A stretch of DNA of 64,000 nucleotides from Pyxidicoccus xibeiensis. Its GTDB lineage: Bacteria > Myxococcota > Myxococcia > Myxococcales > Myxococcaceae. The notes beneath the pieces are model-generated. The model saw only the letters and a program-made list of their open reading frames with translations. It had not been told where the DNA came from and searched no databases. Of this stretch, positions 52,035 through 61,339 are shown piece after piece; within the stretch, counting starts at the first letter, position 1, and every line of letters begins with the position of its first letter. The stretch lies in NCBI RefSeq assembly GCF_024198175.1, contig NZ_JAJVKV010000011.1, positions 62,001 through 126,000 of the forward strand. The letters run 5' to 3'. Both the position numbers and the translations under genes were made by a program.

Positions 52035-53510
52035 ATGATGACGGGAAACGTCCTGAACGGTCTGCTGGCGGGCGCGCTCGTGGCCTTCGAGCAGCGCGAA
52101 GAGGAGGAAGTCCTCCGGCTCCTGCTGGACGCGTGGCGCGAATCGCGCTCGGTGCGCATCGCGACACTCGTGCAGAAGCTGTCGGACCGGCTCACCGTCG
52201 GGCTGCCACCGTGCGAGCGCCTGTCCACGGCGTTTTCCGGCGAGCAGCCCCGGCCCACCGGCGTTCCGCGCATCCTCAATTGGCTCCTGAGTGTCGCGAA
52301 CGAGGGCAACGCGGAGACGCTCGAGCGCCAGCTCCGGAGCGCCCGGAGGTGGCCCGAGGACCCCCGGCTCATTCCAGTGCTGCGGACCATCGCGCGCTGG
52401 CCTGTCGCTCGGGATGCGGAGGTCATCGCGGCGCTTCGAGACCTCTTGCTCCAGCTGAGGGACCCACGCACGGCCGATGACCTTCAGGCGCTGCTCCAGG
52501 CCATGGGCTCGTGGACCACCTATGAAGAGGCGCTGGCCCGCCTCCAGGAGAGGAAGGATGCTCCGCCAGCGCACTCGCTGGACGTCGCACTGGACTCGGA
52601 GGCCCGGGACGCATGCGAGGCGCTGGAGAGGGCCCTCGCCCTGCGCGAGGAGGCCGAGGCACGCCAGCTTCCCTTGCGGGACATGCTCCTGGCGCGCGTG
52701 TACGCCCACCCGGACGATGACAGCGCGCGGCTCGTCCTGGCGGACCACCTGCTGGAGCAGGGCGACCCGCTGGGAGAGTTCATCATGCTCCAGTGCTCGG
52801 CGCAGCCGGACGAGGCCCGCATCCGTGAGCTGCTGGCCCAGCACGGGGCGGCGTGGCAGGCCCCGCTGGGGCCACTCGTCCGCCCCGATTCCACCCGCTT
52901 CGAGCGGGGCTTCCCGGCTGCGGTCCGGGGGTTCCTCGAATGGAAGAGGCCCGCCCCCGGGCCGGCCTGGGGCACGGTGCGGGAAATCAACGGGGAGTTG
53001 ATAAGGGGGCCCTCGGCCGCGGGCTGGTTCGCGCACCCGCACCTGCACGCCGTGACGTACCTCCGTAGGATGCAGTCCTCCGTCGTCCCAGCTCTCGGGG
53101 CATACCCCCTGTCGGTGCGGCGGCTGGAGCTGTCCTGCTGGAGCCGCATCGAGGAGACACTGTTTCTCAGGCTGTCCACGCTGCCGCACCTGACGTGGGT
53201 GGAGCTGACGGAGGCGCACTCGCGCGACGTGGCGCTGTGCGCCAGCTCGCCCCTGGCCAGCCGGCTGGAGCGCTTCACGGCCAGGAGGGAGAACGCCTGG
53301 TCCCTGGAGGCAACGCCCTCGGAGGCGGTGACGGTGTCGGTGACGCTGTTGAGCGAGGAGGGCGTCGACGAGCTCGCGCAGGCCATCCGTGCCGCGGTGG
53401 GCTTCGGCACCCGGGGCCTGCGCCTGGTTTCGCGGCCCCGGCTCGAAGGCTCGAACCGGCGGCTGCTGGAAGAAGCAGCCGCCGCCTATGCGCACATCGA
53501 GTGGGTGTGA
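52035..53510 (+). CDS. TIGR02996 domain-containing protein
   Basis: A 491-residue protein whose ATG (52035, or 52038) directly follows the amidoligase-like stop codon. The N-terminal half is helical with HEAT-like repetition (LIPVLRTIARWPVARDAEVI). The TIGR02996 'repeat-companion' domain is at about residues 220-260 (VYAHPDDDSARLVLADHLLE, then GDPLGEFIMLQC), after which the C-terminal part shows leucine-rich-repeat-like strands (VRRLELSCWSRIEE). Such proteins occur in myxobacteria and planctomycetes; role unknown, perhaps protein-protein binding. Its end converges on the hydrolase gene 11 bp away. Confidence 0.8.
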   Translation: MMTGNVLNGLLAGALVAFEQREEEEVLRLLLDAWRESRSVRIATLVQKLSDRLTVGLPPCERLSTAFSGEQPRPTGVPRILNWLLSVANEGNAETLERQLRSARRWPEDPRLIPVLRTIARWPVARDAEVIAALRDLLLQLRDPRTADDLQALLQAMGSWTTYEEALARLQERKDAPPAHSLDVALDSEARDACEALERALALREEAEARQLPLRDMLLARVYAHPDDDSARLVLADHLLEQGDPLGEFIMLQCSAQPDEARIRELLAQHGAAWQAPLGPLVRPDSTRFERGFPAAVRGFLEWKRPAPGPAWGTVREINGELIRGPSAAGWFAHPHLHAVTYLRRMQSSVVPALGAYPLSVRRLELSCWSRIEETLFLRLSTLPHLTWVELTEAHSRDVALCASSPLASRLERFTARRENAWSLEATPSEAVTVSVTLLSEEGVDELAQAIRAAVGFGTRGLRLVSRPRLEGSNRRLLEEAAAAYAHIEWV

Positions 53511-53521
53511 AGCCTCACCCC

Positions 53522-54400
53522 TTACGGCGCCTCGAGGAAACCCTTCGGCGTCTGGCCCTTCAGGAATGGCTCGATGAAGGCGTGAAGCAGCTCCGGCTGG
53601 CTGATGACGGCGGTGTGTGCCGTCGCCGGCATGACCGCCAGCCGCGAGGGGGACAGCGGCTTGCCCATGTCGCCGGGGCCGCCGCCGCCGAGGAGCCGGA
53701 ACATGGCGACGGAGTGCTCGAGCGTCGCGACGTCGGCGTCACCGGTGATGATGAGGACGGGCGTCTCGAGCGCCTTCACGTCCTTCTCCCACGCCATCGG
53801 CTCCTTCTCGAGCTGGATGAGCTTCTTGACCAGCGCGGGGAAGCCCTTCGGATTGGCCGCGAGCTTCGGGTACTCCTTCGCGAAGGGCATCTCGAGGAAC
53901 ATCTCCACCGTCATCTTCGGGATGAACTCCCTGAACTCGGGCTGCCAGCCCTGGATGTCGTACGCGACAGACGCCGCGACGAGCTTGTTCACCTTCTCCG
54001 GATGGCGGATGGCGAGCTGCAATCCGGCCGCGGACCCCATCGAGTAGCCGAACACGTCGGCCTTCTTCAGCCCGACCGCGTCCATGAAGGCGGCCACGTC
54101 GTCCGCGAGGTTCTGATACGTGATGGGCCTGTCGATGTCGGTGGTGCGGCCGTGTCCCTGGAACTCGAGCGCGTAGACCTTATGGCTCTTCGCGAGCTTC
54201 GGGATGATGGCGCCCATCGTCGGGATGTTCATGTAGGCGCCGTGCAGCACGACCAGCGGCTCGCCCTTGCCCGAGACCTCGTAATAGACCTGCATCCCGT
54301 TCACCTGGACCCGAGCGCCCTTCGCTTGTGCGTCGGCAGCGGTGGAGGTGAGGAGCAGGGTCACAGCCATCAAAGCAGCGTGGAGCATCGTCAGACGCAT
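53522..54400 (-). CDS. exported alpha/beta hydrolase
   Basis: A 292-residue protein from ATG 54400 with GGGAGA upstream and a signal peptide MRLTMLHAALMAVTLLLTST. The core has VVLHGAYMNI (oxyanion strand), YALEFQGHGRT, the nucleophile elbow GYSMGSAAG and a C-terminal PVLIITGDADVATLE for the Asp, with His probably in ATAHTAV. Typical of esterases or peroxidase-like hydrolases with a broad range; the substrate is unknown. It stands between the TIGR02996 gene and the histidine kinase. Confidence 0.88.
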   Translation of the reverse strand: MRLTMLHAALMAVTLLLTSTAADAQAKGARVQVNGMQVYYEVSGKGEPLVVLHGAYMNIPTMGAIIPKLAKSHKVYALEFQGHGRTTDIDRPITYQNLADDVAAFMDAVGLKKADVFGYSMGSAAGLQLAIRHPEKVNKLVAASVAYDIQGWQPEFREFIPKMTVEMFLEMPFAKEYPKLAANPKGFPALVKKLIQLEKEPMAWEKDVKALETPVLIITGDADVATLEHSVAMFRLLGGGGPGDMGKPLSPSRLAVMPATAHTAVISQPELLHAFIEPFLKGQTPKGFLEAP

Positions 54401-54508
54401 TTGGGTCTCCCTTTCACCGAGGCGTCGAATGACGCGGGCGCGGATCGACAAGCGACGATTCTTTTTTCGCCGTCGCCCTCGCGAGCAGCCTGGCGGGCGG
54501 CTGTCCGG

Positions 54509-57500
54509 TCACCGCCCGGCGCACGGGAGGGTGACTGTGAACGTGGAGCCGACGCCGGGCACGCTCTGGACCTGGATGGAACCGCCGTGCGCCTCCGCAA
54601 TCCTGCGGCTGAGGTACAGGCCAAGCCCCAGCCCGCCATAGTTCTTGGACACGCCGCGCTCGAAGCGCTCGAAGATGCGGCCCTGCCGCACCGGGGTGAT
54701 ACCGATTCCGTGGTCCCTGACCACGAGCCGCGCGCTCTCCGCCTCCTTGCCGACGGAGACCTCGATGGGCTTGCCCGGCCCGAACTTGAGGGCGTTGTGG
54801 AGCAGGTGGGTCACCACCTGCTCGAGCCGCGCGGCGTCCCACTGCCCCACCACCGGCGCGGCGCACGTGAAAGACACCCTGCAGCCGGCCGCGGTCAGCT
54901 CGGGCTCCAGGCGCTCCACCCTGGTGCGCACCAGCGCGCCGAGCTCGACCTCCCCCCGCTCCAGCTCCAGCCGTCCCTGCTCGATGCGCGTCACGTCGAG
55001 GATCTCCCCGGTGAGCTGCTCGAGCCTGTCGGTCTTGCTCAGCACCCGGTTGAGGCTGCGGTTCAGCGTCTCCGCCGAGACGGTCCTCCCGGACGCGGCC
55101 GCGCGGAGCAGGCCCTCCACCGAAAGCCTGAGCGAGGTCACCGGCGTGCGGAGCTCGTGCGAGGCCACGGTGAGGAACTCCTCCCGCAGGCGCAGCGCCC
55201 ACTGCGTCTCCGCGAGGAGGCGCGAGTTGTCGATGGCCAGCGCCGCGCGGCGGCCCAATTCCACCGCCAGCTCCACGTCGGCCGTCCCGAACCAGTGCGC
55301 GGTGGCCGCGACGAACGTCAAGGCCCCGAGCGGCGTGTCTCGGGCGACCAGCGGAACGATGAGCACGCTGCGCGTGCCCAGCTGGTGGATGAGCGCGGCG
55401 TGGTGCTCGTCGAGCGTGAAGGCCCGGATCTGCTCGTCGGAGAGGGCCGGCAGGTGGATGAGGGCCCCGCCCTGGAGCACGCGCGTCACCGGCGTGGCCG
55501 TGCCGATGCGCGCGGGGTAGCGCTCCGAAAGCTCACGCAGGAGCGGCTGCTTCCGCGGGTCGCGGTGTGCGCCCGCCAGGCGCATCACCGTGCCCCCCTG
55601 GTTGAGGTCGATGACCGCCCACTCGGCGAACGAGCGCGCGCACAGGCGGGTCAGCGCGTCGAACATGCCCTCGTCGTCGAGCGTCGAGGAGATGAGCGCG
55701 GTCGCCTCGCCGAGCAGGAGCGCACGCCGCCCGGCCGCCTCGGCCTCCACGCGGCCGGCATGCTCGCGCTCGAGGAGGAGCGCGTTCTCGATGGAGATGG
55801 CCGCCTGGGCCGCGAGCAGCTCGAGCGCCAGCAGGCGCTCGGGCGTGAAGCTGCCGGGGACCAGGTCGTTCTCGAGGTAGAGGAAGGCGACGAGCTCCGC
55901 CTGCCTGCGGATGGGCAGACAGAGGACGGACCGCGGGCGCGTCCGCGCGAAGTACGGGTCTGCCGAGAACCGCTCCGCGTCGGCGGCCGCGTCGGCAAGC
56001 AGCACGTGCTCCCGGGTCCGCTGCGCGTACTGCAGGATGGACGCCGGGACGCGTGCCGCCAGCCCCTGCGGGGCCGTGCTGAACAGCATGCCCGGCGCCC
56101 CCTCCTCGCCCACGGCGGACTCGGCCGCGACCTCGAGCTCGCCCTCGCGGGACATGACGAGGAGGGCCCGGCGCGCCCCGCCCTGCTCGAGGACGACCTG
56201 CAAGAGCGTGCGCAAGAGCCGCTCGCGGACCATCTCGCCGGAGATGCTCTGCGAGGCCTTGACCACCGAGAGCAGGTCGAACTGCTCGGGTCGGGCCGCG
56301 AAGATGGCCGCGGGGCCGAGCGGACCTGGTTCGTGAAGGTGCGCGTGGCGCCGGGCAAGCTGCCTCACCTTGGCTTCCGCGCCCCACCGGACGTAACAGT
56401 CTCGAGCTTCCCGAAGATAGGCGGCGGTGATGGTCTCGAAGCGCCGCTCCCGGTAGAACGCCGCGGCGAGCTCGTTGGCCACGCCCTCCCAGTGGACGAA
56501 GCCATTGGCCCGCGCCGCCCGGATGGCCTCCTCGTAGCACCGCTCGGCCTGGAGCGCGTCTCCCGTGATTCGGGCAAGCTCCGCGGACACGAGGGCGTGC
56601 TTCGTGAGGAAGTTCTCCGGGCAGCTCTCTGCCCAGAGGGCGAGCTTCTGGCTGTAGCCCTCGAGCGTCTTCGCAATCTCCCGCTGCTCGGCCTCCGTCC
56701 TCCGCGGGTGGATGCGGGCGAGCAGAAGGGCGTGGAAGAAATAGAAGGTCGCCTCCATGGGCATGGCCATCGCGGCGCTGAGCGTCTTCTTCGCTTCGTC
56801 CGCGTGATGGAGCGCCTCGGCGTCGTCTCCGGCGAGATAGGCCGTGATGAGCTTCATCGTGTGGAAGAAGACGAGGCCGCACCCGAAGGCCGCCTCGGTA
56901 ATCTTCGCGAGGCACGGGGCCTCCTGGAACGCGTCGTCCTCGAAGGACGTCCTCCCGCGCGTCTGCCCCTTCAGGCACGTGAGGAACTGCTGCTCCAGCC
57001 GGATGGTCTGGTAGATGGGTTCGTTGCGGGAGTCCCGAGCAAAGGCCGCGTAGCTCTGCGAGAACCTGAGGACATCATCGATGGCATCGCCCCGCTCGAT
57101 GGCCTGCCAGACAATCTGGAACGCGATGGCGTTCGCGAAGACCAGGTCGCCCGCATCCAGGCATGCGAGGAATCCCCGCTCCAGGATGGGGAAGTCCGTC
57201 GAGATGTGCCGGCTCCAGAAGTTGATGTGGTCGCCGTGGAGGTGCATGACCGTGCCTCGTCGGCTGATGTCGCCGAGCTTCTGGTTGAGCCTGATGGACA
57301 TCTCCGAGAACTCGTACGCGACCCGAGGCTCATCGTAGAGGGAGACGAGCATCACCCCGTAGCAGCTGTACCCCATGCAGGACTCGTAGGTGTGGCCGAA
57401 CCGGAGGGAGTGATTGACGAGCTTCAGGATGACGAGCGGGAAGACCTGGGGCCGGCTGCCGATGTAGGCCGCAGGGGCCATGTTCGAGAACAGACCGATG

Positions 57501-60172
57501 ACGGCCCTGACTTTCGGGTCGGTGGCCTCGGCGGCCTCCGCGAGGTCCGCGATGCGGCGCCCGCCCAGGTTGACCTGGATGGCCATGGCCTCGGCGTGGG
57601 TCGCCTCGCTCAGCAGCGCGTCGTCCTCGGGGATGTCCACACCGAAGAGCTGAAGGGCCTTGAGGCCCATCGCCACCGCCTCGTCGTATCGACCCGCGAC
57701 GTGGCAGAGCTTCAGGCGGAGCTCGTACACCAGGGCCTTGTCGAAGTCGGTCCTCGCCCGGGCAAGGAGGAGGTCGAACAGGGCCTCGGCCTGCTCGAAC
57801 GCGCCGCCCAGGTACTCGCACTCCGCGAGCTCGCGGAAGAGGGGAAACGCGAAGTCGTAGCGGGACTTCCAGGCATCCTCGGGCAGGAGGGCCGCCGCGA
57901 TGGCGAGGAAGCCCTTCGCGGAGGCATAGGCGATGGATGCCTTGGCCTTCCTTCCCGCGAGGAAGTCGAGCCTCGCGAGCGCGTCCCTCTCCGCCGGGTC
58001 GGTGATGAGGGACAGGCCGTGGTTGAGCTGGCTGACGACGTCGAAGATGCGCTCCTCGATGCTCCGGGCGTCCAGGCTCGCCAGCAGCAGCCGCCCGATC
58101 CTCAGATGGACGCCCCGCTTCCTGGCGTCCTCGATGAGCACATAGGCCCCCTGTTGGACCCGGTCGTGCAGGAACGTGTAGACGTCGCCCTGCTGAAGCA
58201 CCAGCCCTTCCCGGACCGCGTCCGAGAGCTCGCGCGCGACCTGCTCGCCCGATTGGTTGGAGATGACGGCCAGGGTGTGCAGGTTCGTGGTGTTTCCGAC
58301 GCACGCGGCCAGCTTCAACACCTCCTGGGTGGCAGGTGGAAGGCGCTTGAGCTTGCGGACCATGAGGTCGACGACGTTGTCGGTGAAGCCCTTGGCGTGG
58401 ATCTTCGCCACGTCCCAGCGCCATCGAGCGTTGCCGCGGTCGAACTCCAGCAGGCCCTCCTCGTGGAGCGTGGTGAGGAACTGGATGGCGAAGAAGGGAT
58501 TGCCGGCGGTCTTCTCATGGACGAGGCGGGCCAGGGGCGCGGCGGAGCCGGGGGGGCAGCGCAGGGCATCCGCGAGGAACTGTCCCAGGTGCTCGACGGA
58601 GAGGGGGGCGAGGACGAGCTCACGGACGCGTGCGTCGGACTCGCGGAGGTTGTCGAGCGTGAGCGCGAGGGGGTGGGAGGGGCCCACCTCGTTGTCGCGG
58701 TACGCGCCCAGCAGGAGGAGGTAGCGGGTCTGCGGGTGGAGGACGAGCTCCTCGAGGAGCTTCAAGCTCCCGGAGTCGAGCCATTGAAGGTCGTCGAGGA
58801 ACAGGGCGAGGGGGTGCTCCTTGCGCGCGAAGACGCTGATGAACTGGCGGAACACCCAGTGGAAGCGGTTCTGCGCTTCGAGCGGAGGGAGGGAAGGAAG
58901 CGCGGGCTGAGGGCCGAGGATGAGCTCCACGTGAGGAATGATGTCGATGATGAGCTGCGCGCTGGCGCCGAGCGCCTGTCGCAGCAGCTCCTTCCAGGCC
59001 ACCACGCTCGCTTCGCTTTCGGTGAGGATCTGATCGATGAGCTCGGCGAACGCCTGGGCGAAAGTGGAGTACGGCACGTCGCGCCGGTACTGGTCGACCT
59101 TGCCGGAGATGAAGAACCCGCGCTCCTGCACGATGGGCCTGTGCAGCTCACGGACCAGCGAAGACTTGCCGATGCCAGAATACCCAGACACCAGGACGAG
59201 CTCCGGGGTCCCCTGCTCCACGACCCGCCCGAAGGCACGAAGGAGCTCGGTGCTCTCGGCCTCGCGGCCATAGAGCTGATGGGAGAGCTCGAGGCGGTCC
59301 GAGACATCGTGCGTTCCCAGGGCAAAGGGCGCGAGCGTGCCTTTCGCCTGCCAGTCGGACAGACAGCGCTCGAGGTCGTGCTGGAGCCCGCGCGCGGTCT
59401 GGTACCGCTCCTCCGCCAGCTTGGCCAGGAGCTTGAGGACGATGTCCGAGAGGACGCCCGCGAGGCGGGGAACGAGTGCGGAGGGGGCGAGCGGGGTTCG
59501 GGCAACGTGGCAGTGCACCCATTCCAGGGGGTCGCGCGCAACGAAGGGAAGGCGCCCTGTGAGCAGCTCGTAGAAGGTGACGCCGAGGGCATAGAGGTCG
59601 GAGCGGCTGTCGACGGAGCGGTTCATCCAGCCCGTCTGCTCGGGCGACATGTAGGGGAGCGTCCCCTCGACGAGCCGGGCGGCGCGAGGTGGGGGCTGCG
59701 CCCGGGGGCTGCGTACGGCGATGCTGAAGTTCCAGACCTTGAGTTCGCCACTCCCGGGGTCGAAGAGGATGTTCCCCGGATTGAGCTTCTTGTGGATGAC
59801 GCAGCGCTCGTGGATGTCAGCGACAATCCCGGCCAGACGCACCGCCAGACGAAGGAAGTCCCCGACGGGCATGGGCGCACCCACGAACATCTCGAGCGGA
59901 GCGCCTGGGAAGTCCTCGAGCTCGAGCGCCGGCCGCCCCTCGAACGTCGAGAGGGCGAGCGGCTCGACGATGGCCAGGCCCGCGAGCGCACGACCTACCT
60001 CGTATTCCTTCCGCAGCCGCTCGACGTCCTCCGGGCGGCTGTACTCAGGCTCGAGGACCTTGAGGAGGATGGCGCGCCCATCAGAGGTCCGCACGGCGTG
60101 GTGGACGGCCGCCCGGTGCCCTGCATGGAGCCGGTCGCCCAGCGCATACGCCTGGAGCTCTGGTTTCATCAT
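54509..60172 (-). CDS. hybrid pseudokinase / AAA ATPase / GAF / histidine kinase
   Basis: A 1,887-residue cytoplasmic sensor (start ATGATG at 60172/60169 after GGGAGG). Order: Ser/Thr kinase-like domain (residues 1-260); NTPase domain with GYSGIGKSS and FLDDLQWLD; a long helical TPR-like region (about 600-1250); two GAF domains (about 1300-1600); and a histidine kinase with ASHELRTP (His1672), LLHNALKFGPG, DHGIGI and GLGLGLYLS. In the kinase domain the catalytic loop reads HKKLNPGN (His127-Lys128-Lys129), lacking the Asp of HRD, and the DFG motif is replaced by WNFS (Asn148). It is thus likely a pseudokinase, while the histidine kinase is intact. No response regulator is adjacent. Ligand and output are unknown. 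Confidence 0.92.
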   Translation of the reverse strand: MMKPELQAYALGDRLHAGHRAAVHHAVRTSDGRAILLKVLEPEYSRPEDVERLRKEYEVGRALAGLAIVEPLALSTFEGRPALELEDFPGAPLEMFVGAPMPVGDFLRLAVRLAGIVADIHERCVIHKKLNPGNILFDPGSGELKVWNFSIAVRSPRAQPPPRAARLVEGTLPYMSPEQTGWMNRSVDSRSDLYALGVTFYELLTGRLPFVARDPLEWVHCHVARTPLAPSALVPRLAGVLSDIVLKLLAKLAEERYQTARGLQHDLERCLSDWQAKGTLAPFALGTHDVSDRLELSHQLYGREAESTELLRAFGRVVEQGTPELVLVSGYSGIGKSSLVRELHRPIVQERGFFISGKVDQYRRDVPYSTFAQAFAELIDQILTESEASVVAWKELLRQALGASAQLIIDIIPHVELILGPQPALPSLPPLEAQNRFHWVFRQFISVFARKEHPLALFLDDLQWLDSGSLKLLEELVLHPQTRYLLLLGAYRDNEVGPSHPLALTLDNLRESDARVRELVLAPLSVEHLGQFLADALRCPPGSAAPLARLVHEKTAGNPFFAIQFLTTLHEEGLLEFDRGNARWRWDVAKIHAKGFTDNVVDLMVRKLKRLPPATQEVLKLAACVGNTTNLHTLAVISNQSGEQVARELSDAVREGLVLQQGDVYTFLHDRVQQGAYVLIEDARKRGVHLRIGRLLLASLDARSIEERIFDVVSQLNHGLSLITDPAERDALARLDFLAGRKAKASIAYASAKGFLAIAAALLPEDAWKSRYDFAFPLFRELAECEYLGGAFEQAEALFDLLLARARTDFDKALVYELRLKLCHVAGRYDEAVAMGLKALQLFGVDIPEDDALLSEATHAEAMAIQVNLGGRRIADLAEAAEATDPKVRAVIGLFSNMAPAAYIGSRPQVFPLVILKLVNHSLRFGHTYESCMGYSCYGVMLVSLYDEPRVAYEFSEMSIRLNQKLGDISRRGTVMHLHGDHINFWSRHISTDFPILERGFLACLDAGDLVFANAIAFQIVWQAIERGDAIDDVLRFSQSYAAFARDSRNEPIYQTIRLEQQFLTCLKGQTRGRTSFEDDAFQEAPCLAKITEAAFGCGLVFFHTMKLITAYLAGDDAEALHHADEAKKTLSAAMAMPMEATFYFFHALLLARIHPRRTEAEQREIAKTLEGYSQKLALWAESCPENFLTKHALVSAELARITGDALQAERCYEEAIRAARANGFVHWEGVANELAAAFYRERRFETITAAYLREARDCYVRWGAEAKVRQLARRHAHLHEPGPLGPAAIFAARPEQFDLLSVVKASQSISGEMVRERLLRTLLQVVLEQGGARRALLVMSREGELEVAAESAVGEEGAPGMLFSTAPQGLAARVPASILQYAQRTREHVLLADAAADAERFSADPYFARTRPRSVLCLPIRRQAELVAFLYLENDLVPGSFTPERLLALELLAAQAAISIENALLLEREHAGRVEAEAAGRRALLLGEATALISSTLDDEGMFDALTRLCARSFAEWAVIDLNQGGTVMRLAGAHRDPRKQPLLRELSERYPARIGTATPVTRVLQGGALIHLPALSDEQIRAFTLDEHHAALIHQLGTRSVLIVPLVARDTPLGALTFVAATAHWFGTADVELAVELGRRAALAIDNSRLLAETQWALRLREEFLTVASHELRTPVTSLRLSVEGLLRAAASGRTVSAETLNRSLNRVLSKTDRLEQLTGEILDVTRIEQGRLELERGEVELGALVRTRVERLEPELTAAGCRVSFTCAAPVVGQWDAARLEQVVTHLLHNALKFGPGKPIEVSVGKEAESARLVVRDHGIGITPVRQGRIFERFERGVSKNYGGLGLGLYLSRRIAEAHGGSIQVQSVPGVGSTFTVTLPCAGR

Positions 60173-60292
60173 CCTCCCAATACCCCCAAGGTAATCAGGA
60201 GGGCCGGACTTCAGGCCTTCACCGGTCTGCCGCGCTCGAAGTGCCGCTCGAGGCCAGCACCGCAACCCGGTGAGCTTGCCGGGCTGCTGAAT

Positions 60293-60319
60293 GTGGAGGC
60301 GGCGGGAATCGAACCCGCG
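60293..60319 (-). other. tmRNA (ssrA) 3'-end fragment, possible attachment-site scar
   Basis: On the minus strand the sequence reads CGCGGGTTCGATTCCCGCCG followed by CCTCCAC: a perfect T-arm (stem GCGGG/CCCGC, loop TTCGATT) plus the 3' acceptor strand. It matches, from memory, the last 27 bases of bacterial tmRNA. No 5' half, D-arm or anticodon arm is present within 150 bp upstream of it on that strand, so this is not a complete RNA gene. Integrating elements that use ssrA leave such a copy at the far end. A tRNA gene of another kind is less likely as the source. Confidence 0.6.
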
Positions 60320-60408
60320 GACTGGGGAGGACGGCCCCTTCCATGGGGAACACGACAGGCGCGAGCGACGCTCAGCCGGGATATACTGCCCCACGAGGAG
60401 GAACGCTC

Positions 60409-60789
60409 TTGAGCGATGTCCCCAGCGACGCGTCACACCGCCGAGGAGGCTTCATCGTGGGCGCAGCCCTGATGCAGGCGTTGGTGGCACCGTACCTGTT
60501 GCTCGCCGGGCTGATGGCCGCTGAGATGTCGGCGGTGCTGTCTGCGGTCCTGTTGGCCAGCGGGGGTGCGGTTGCCGTGGCCACCCTGTTCCTGTTCCGC
60601 CGCAGGGTCTGGGCCTGGCGCCTCTCGTCAGCTCTCGCGGTGCTGGCCTTCGTCGCGGGCGGGGCGTTGGCGTTCATGTCTCCCCACTGGCTGGGGGGAA
60701 TTCATGCCGTGGGCGCAGCCATCATCCTGGCGGCCTTGTGGGCAGGCCGCCGCGCGGTCATGAGCCAGCGGGCACCGAGCTCCGCGTAG
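60409..60789 (+). CDS. small membrane protein
   Basis: A 126-residue protein from TTG 60409, chosen because GAGGAGG lies seven bases upstream. It has about four hydrophobic spans (starting FIVGAALMQALVAPYLLLAG) and a short basic tail. No family recognised. A TATACT at 60382-60387 could be a -10 box. It stands alone, next to the tmRNA-like fragment. Confidence 0.6.
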   Translation: MSDVPSDASHRRGGFIVGAALMQALVAPYLLLAGLMAAEMSAVLSAVLLASGGAVAVATLFLFRRRVWAWRLSSALAVLAFVAGGALAFMSPHWLGGIHAVGAAIILAALWAGRRAVMSQRAPSSA

Positions 60790-60820
60790 GGACGGCTTCA
60801 GCGCGAGTCGGTAACACAGA

Positions 60821-61087
60821 ATGTCTCAATCCCTGTCGCGGGCACAGCAATCCCAGCCACAAGGATGTGACAGATTCAAACCAGACTTCATGGGGCACTC
60901 AGATACAGCAGCAACCCTGGCGCTCAACAAGCCGGCCACCGGCTCTACCGCCTGCAACAGCAGCGAAACGCCGGCCAAGGCGGTCAACGGCAGCGTCTCC
61001 GGGGGCAACACCGACAAGTTCTGCTCGTTGACCTCTCCGGCGTGGCTCCAGGTCGATCTCGGCTCGGTGCAGACGGTCAGCCGAAGG
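60821..61087 (+). pseudogene. truncated discoidin (F5/8 type C) domain remnant
   Basis: The piece LALNKPATGSTACNSSETPA with TDKFCSLTSPAWLQVDLGSV is the N-terminal half of an F5/8 type C carbohydrate-binding domain. It then breaks off after QTVSR into unrelated sequence; the expected rest of the domain is not found in any frame. There is no signal peptide at the front. It looks like the debris of a larger secreted glycan-binding protein. The sequence 61088-61277 shows nothing I can name. Confidence 0.7.
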
Positions 61088-61277
61088 AACCGCTGGCGTG
61101 GGCTCCGTCCTCATCCCCGGGACGCCGTGCTCGCCGCCGCCTCCGCCGCTCACCCCGAGCGATTCCCGCGCGGCGCACCCAAGCCGCAGGCGCTACCCAA
61201 CGCCGTCTGGATCAACAACCCCGCCCGGCTGGCCACCTCACACCTGAAGATGCGGAAGAAGGCTCGCGAAACGAGAG

Positions 61278-61309
61278 GGGCCGGGCCCGAAGTGAATCGG
61301 ACCCGGCCC
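61278..61309 (-). terminator. hairpin downstream of the small lipoprotein gene
   Basis: Arms GGGCCGGG (61278-61285) and CCCGGCCC (61302-61309), a 16-base loop with some internal pairing, followed on the minus strand by CTCTCGTTTCG. It lies 30 bp after the stop codon at 61340. Confidence 0.6.
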
Positions 61310-61339
61310 GGGGCTCAGTGAATCAACAGGGATGATGTC

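Noticed and set aside
54443..54475. Inverted repeat GCGACG/CGTCGC around a T-run as a terminator
   Set aside because: The T-run is inside the loop and not after the stem, and the arms are short; likely chance.
53195..60412. A 2,405-codon open frame on the plus strand opposite the giant histidine kinase
   Set aside because: It is antisense to a protein with clear kinase, GAF and histidine kinase motifs; composition is Arg/Glu/Val-rich without domains. High-GC DNA often leaves such frames open.
60293..60430. A complete tRNA gene on the minus strand
   Set aside because: Only the T-arm and 3' acceptor strand exist; no matching 5' acceptor, D-arm or anticodon arm was found.
60291..60524. A short plus-strand protein starting MWRRRESNPR
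   Set aside because: This is the familiar false translation of an antisense tRNA/tmRNA T-arm, not a gene.
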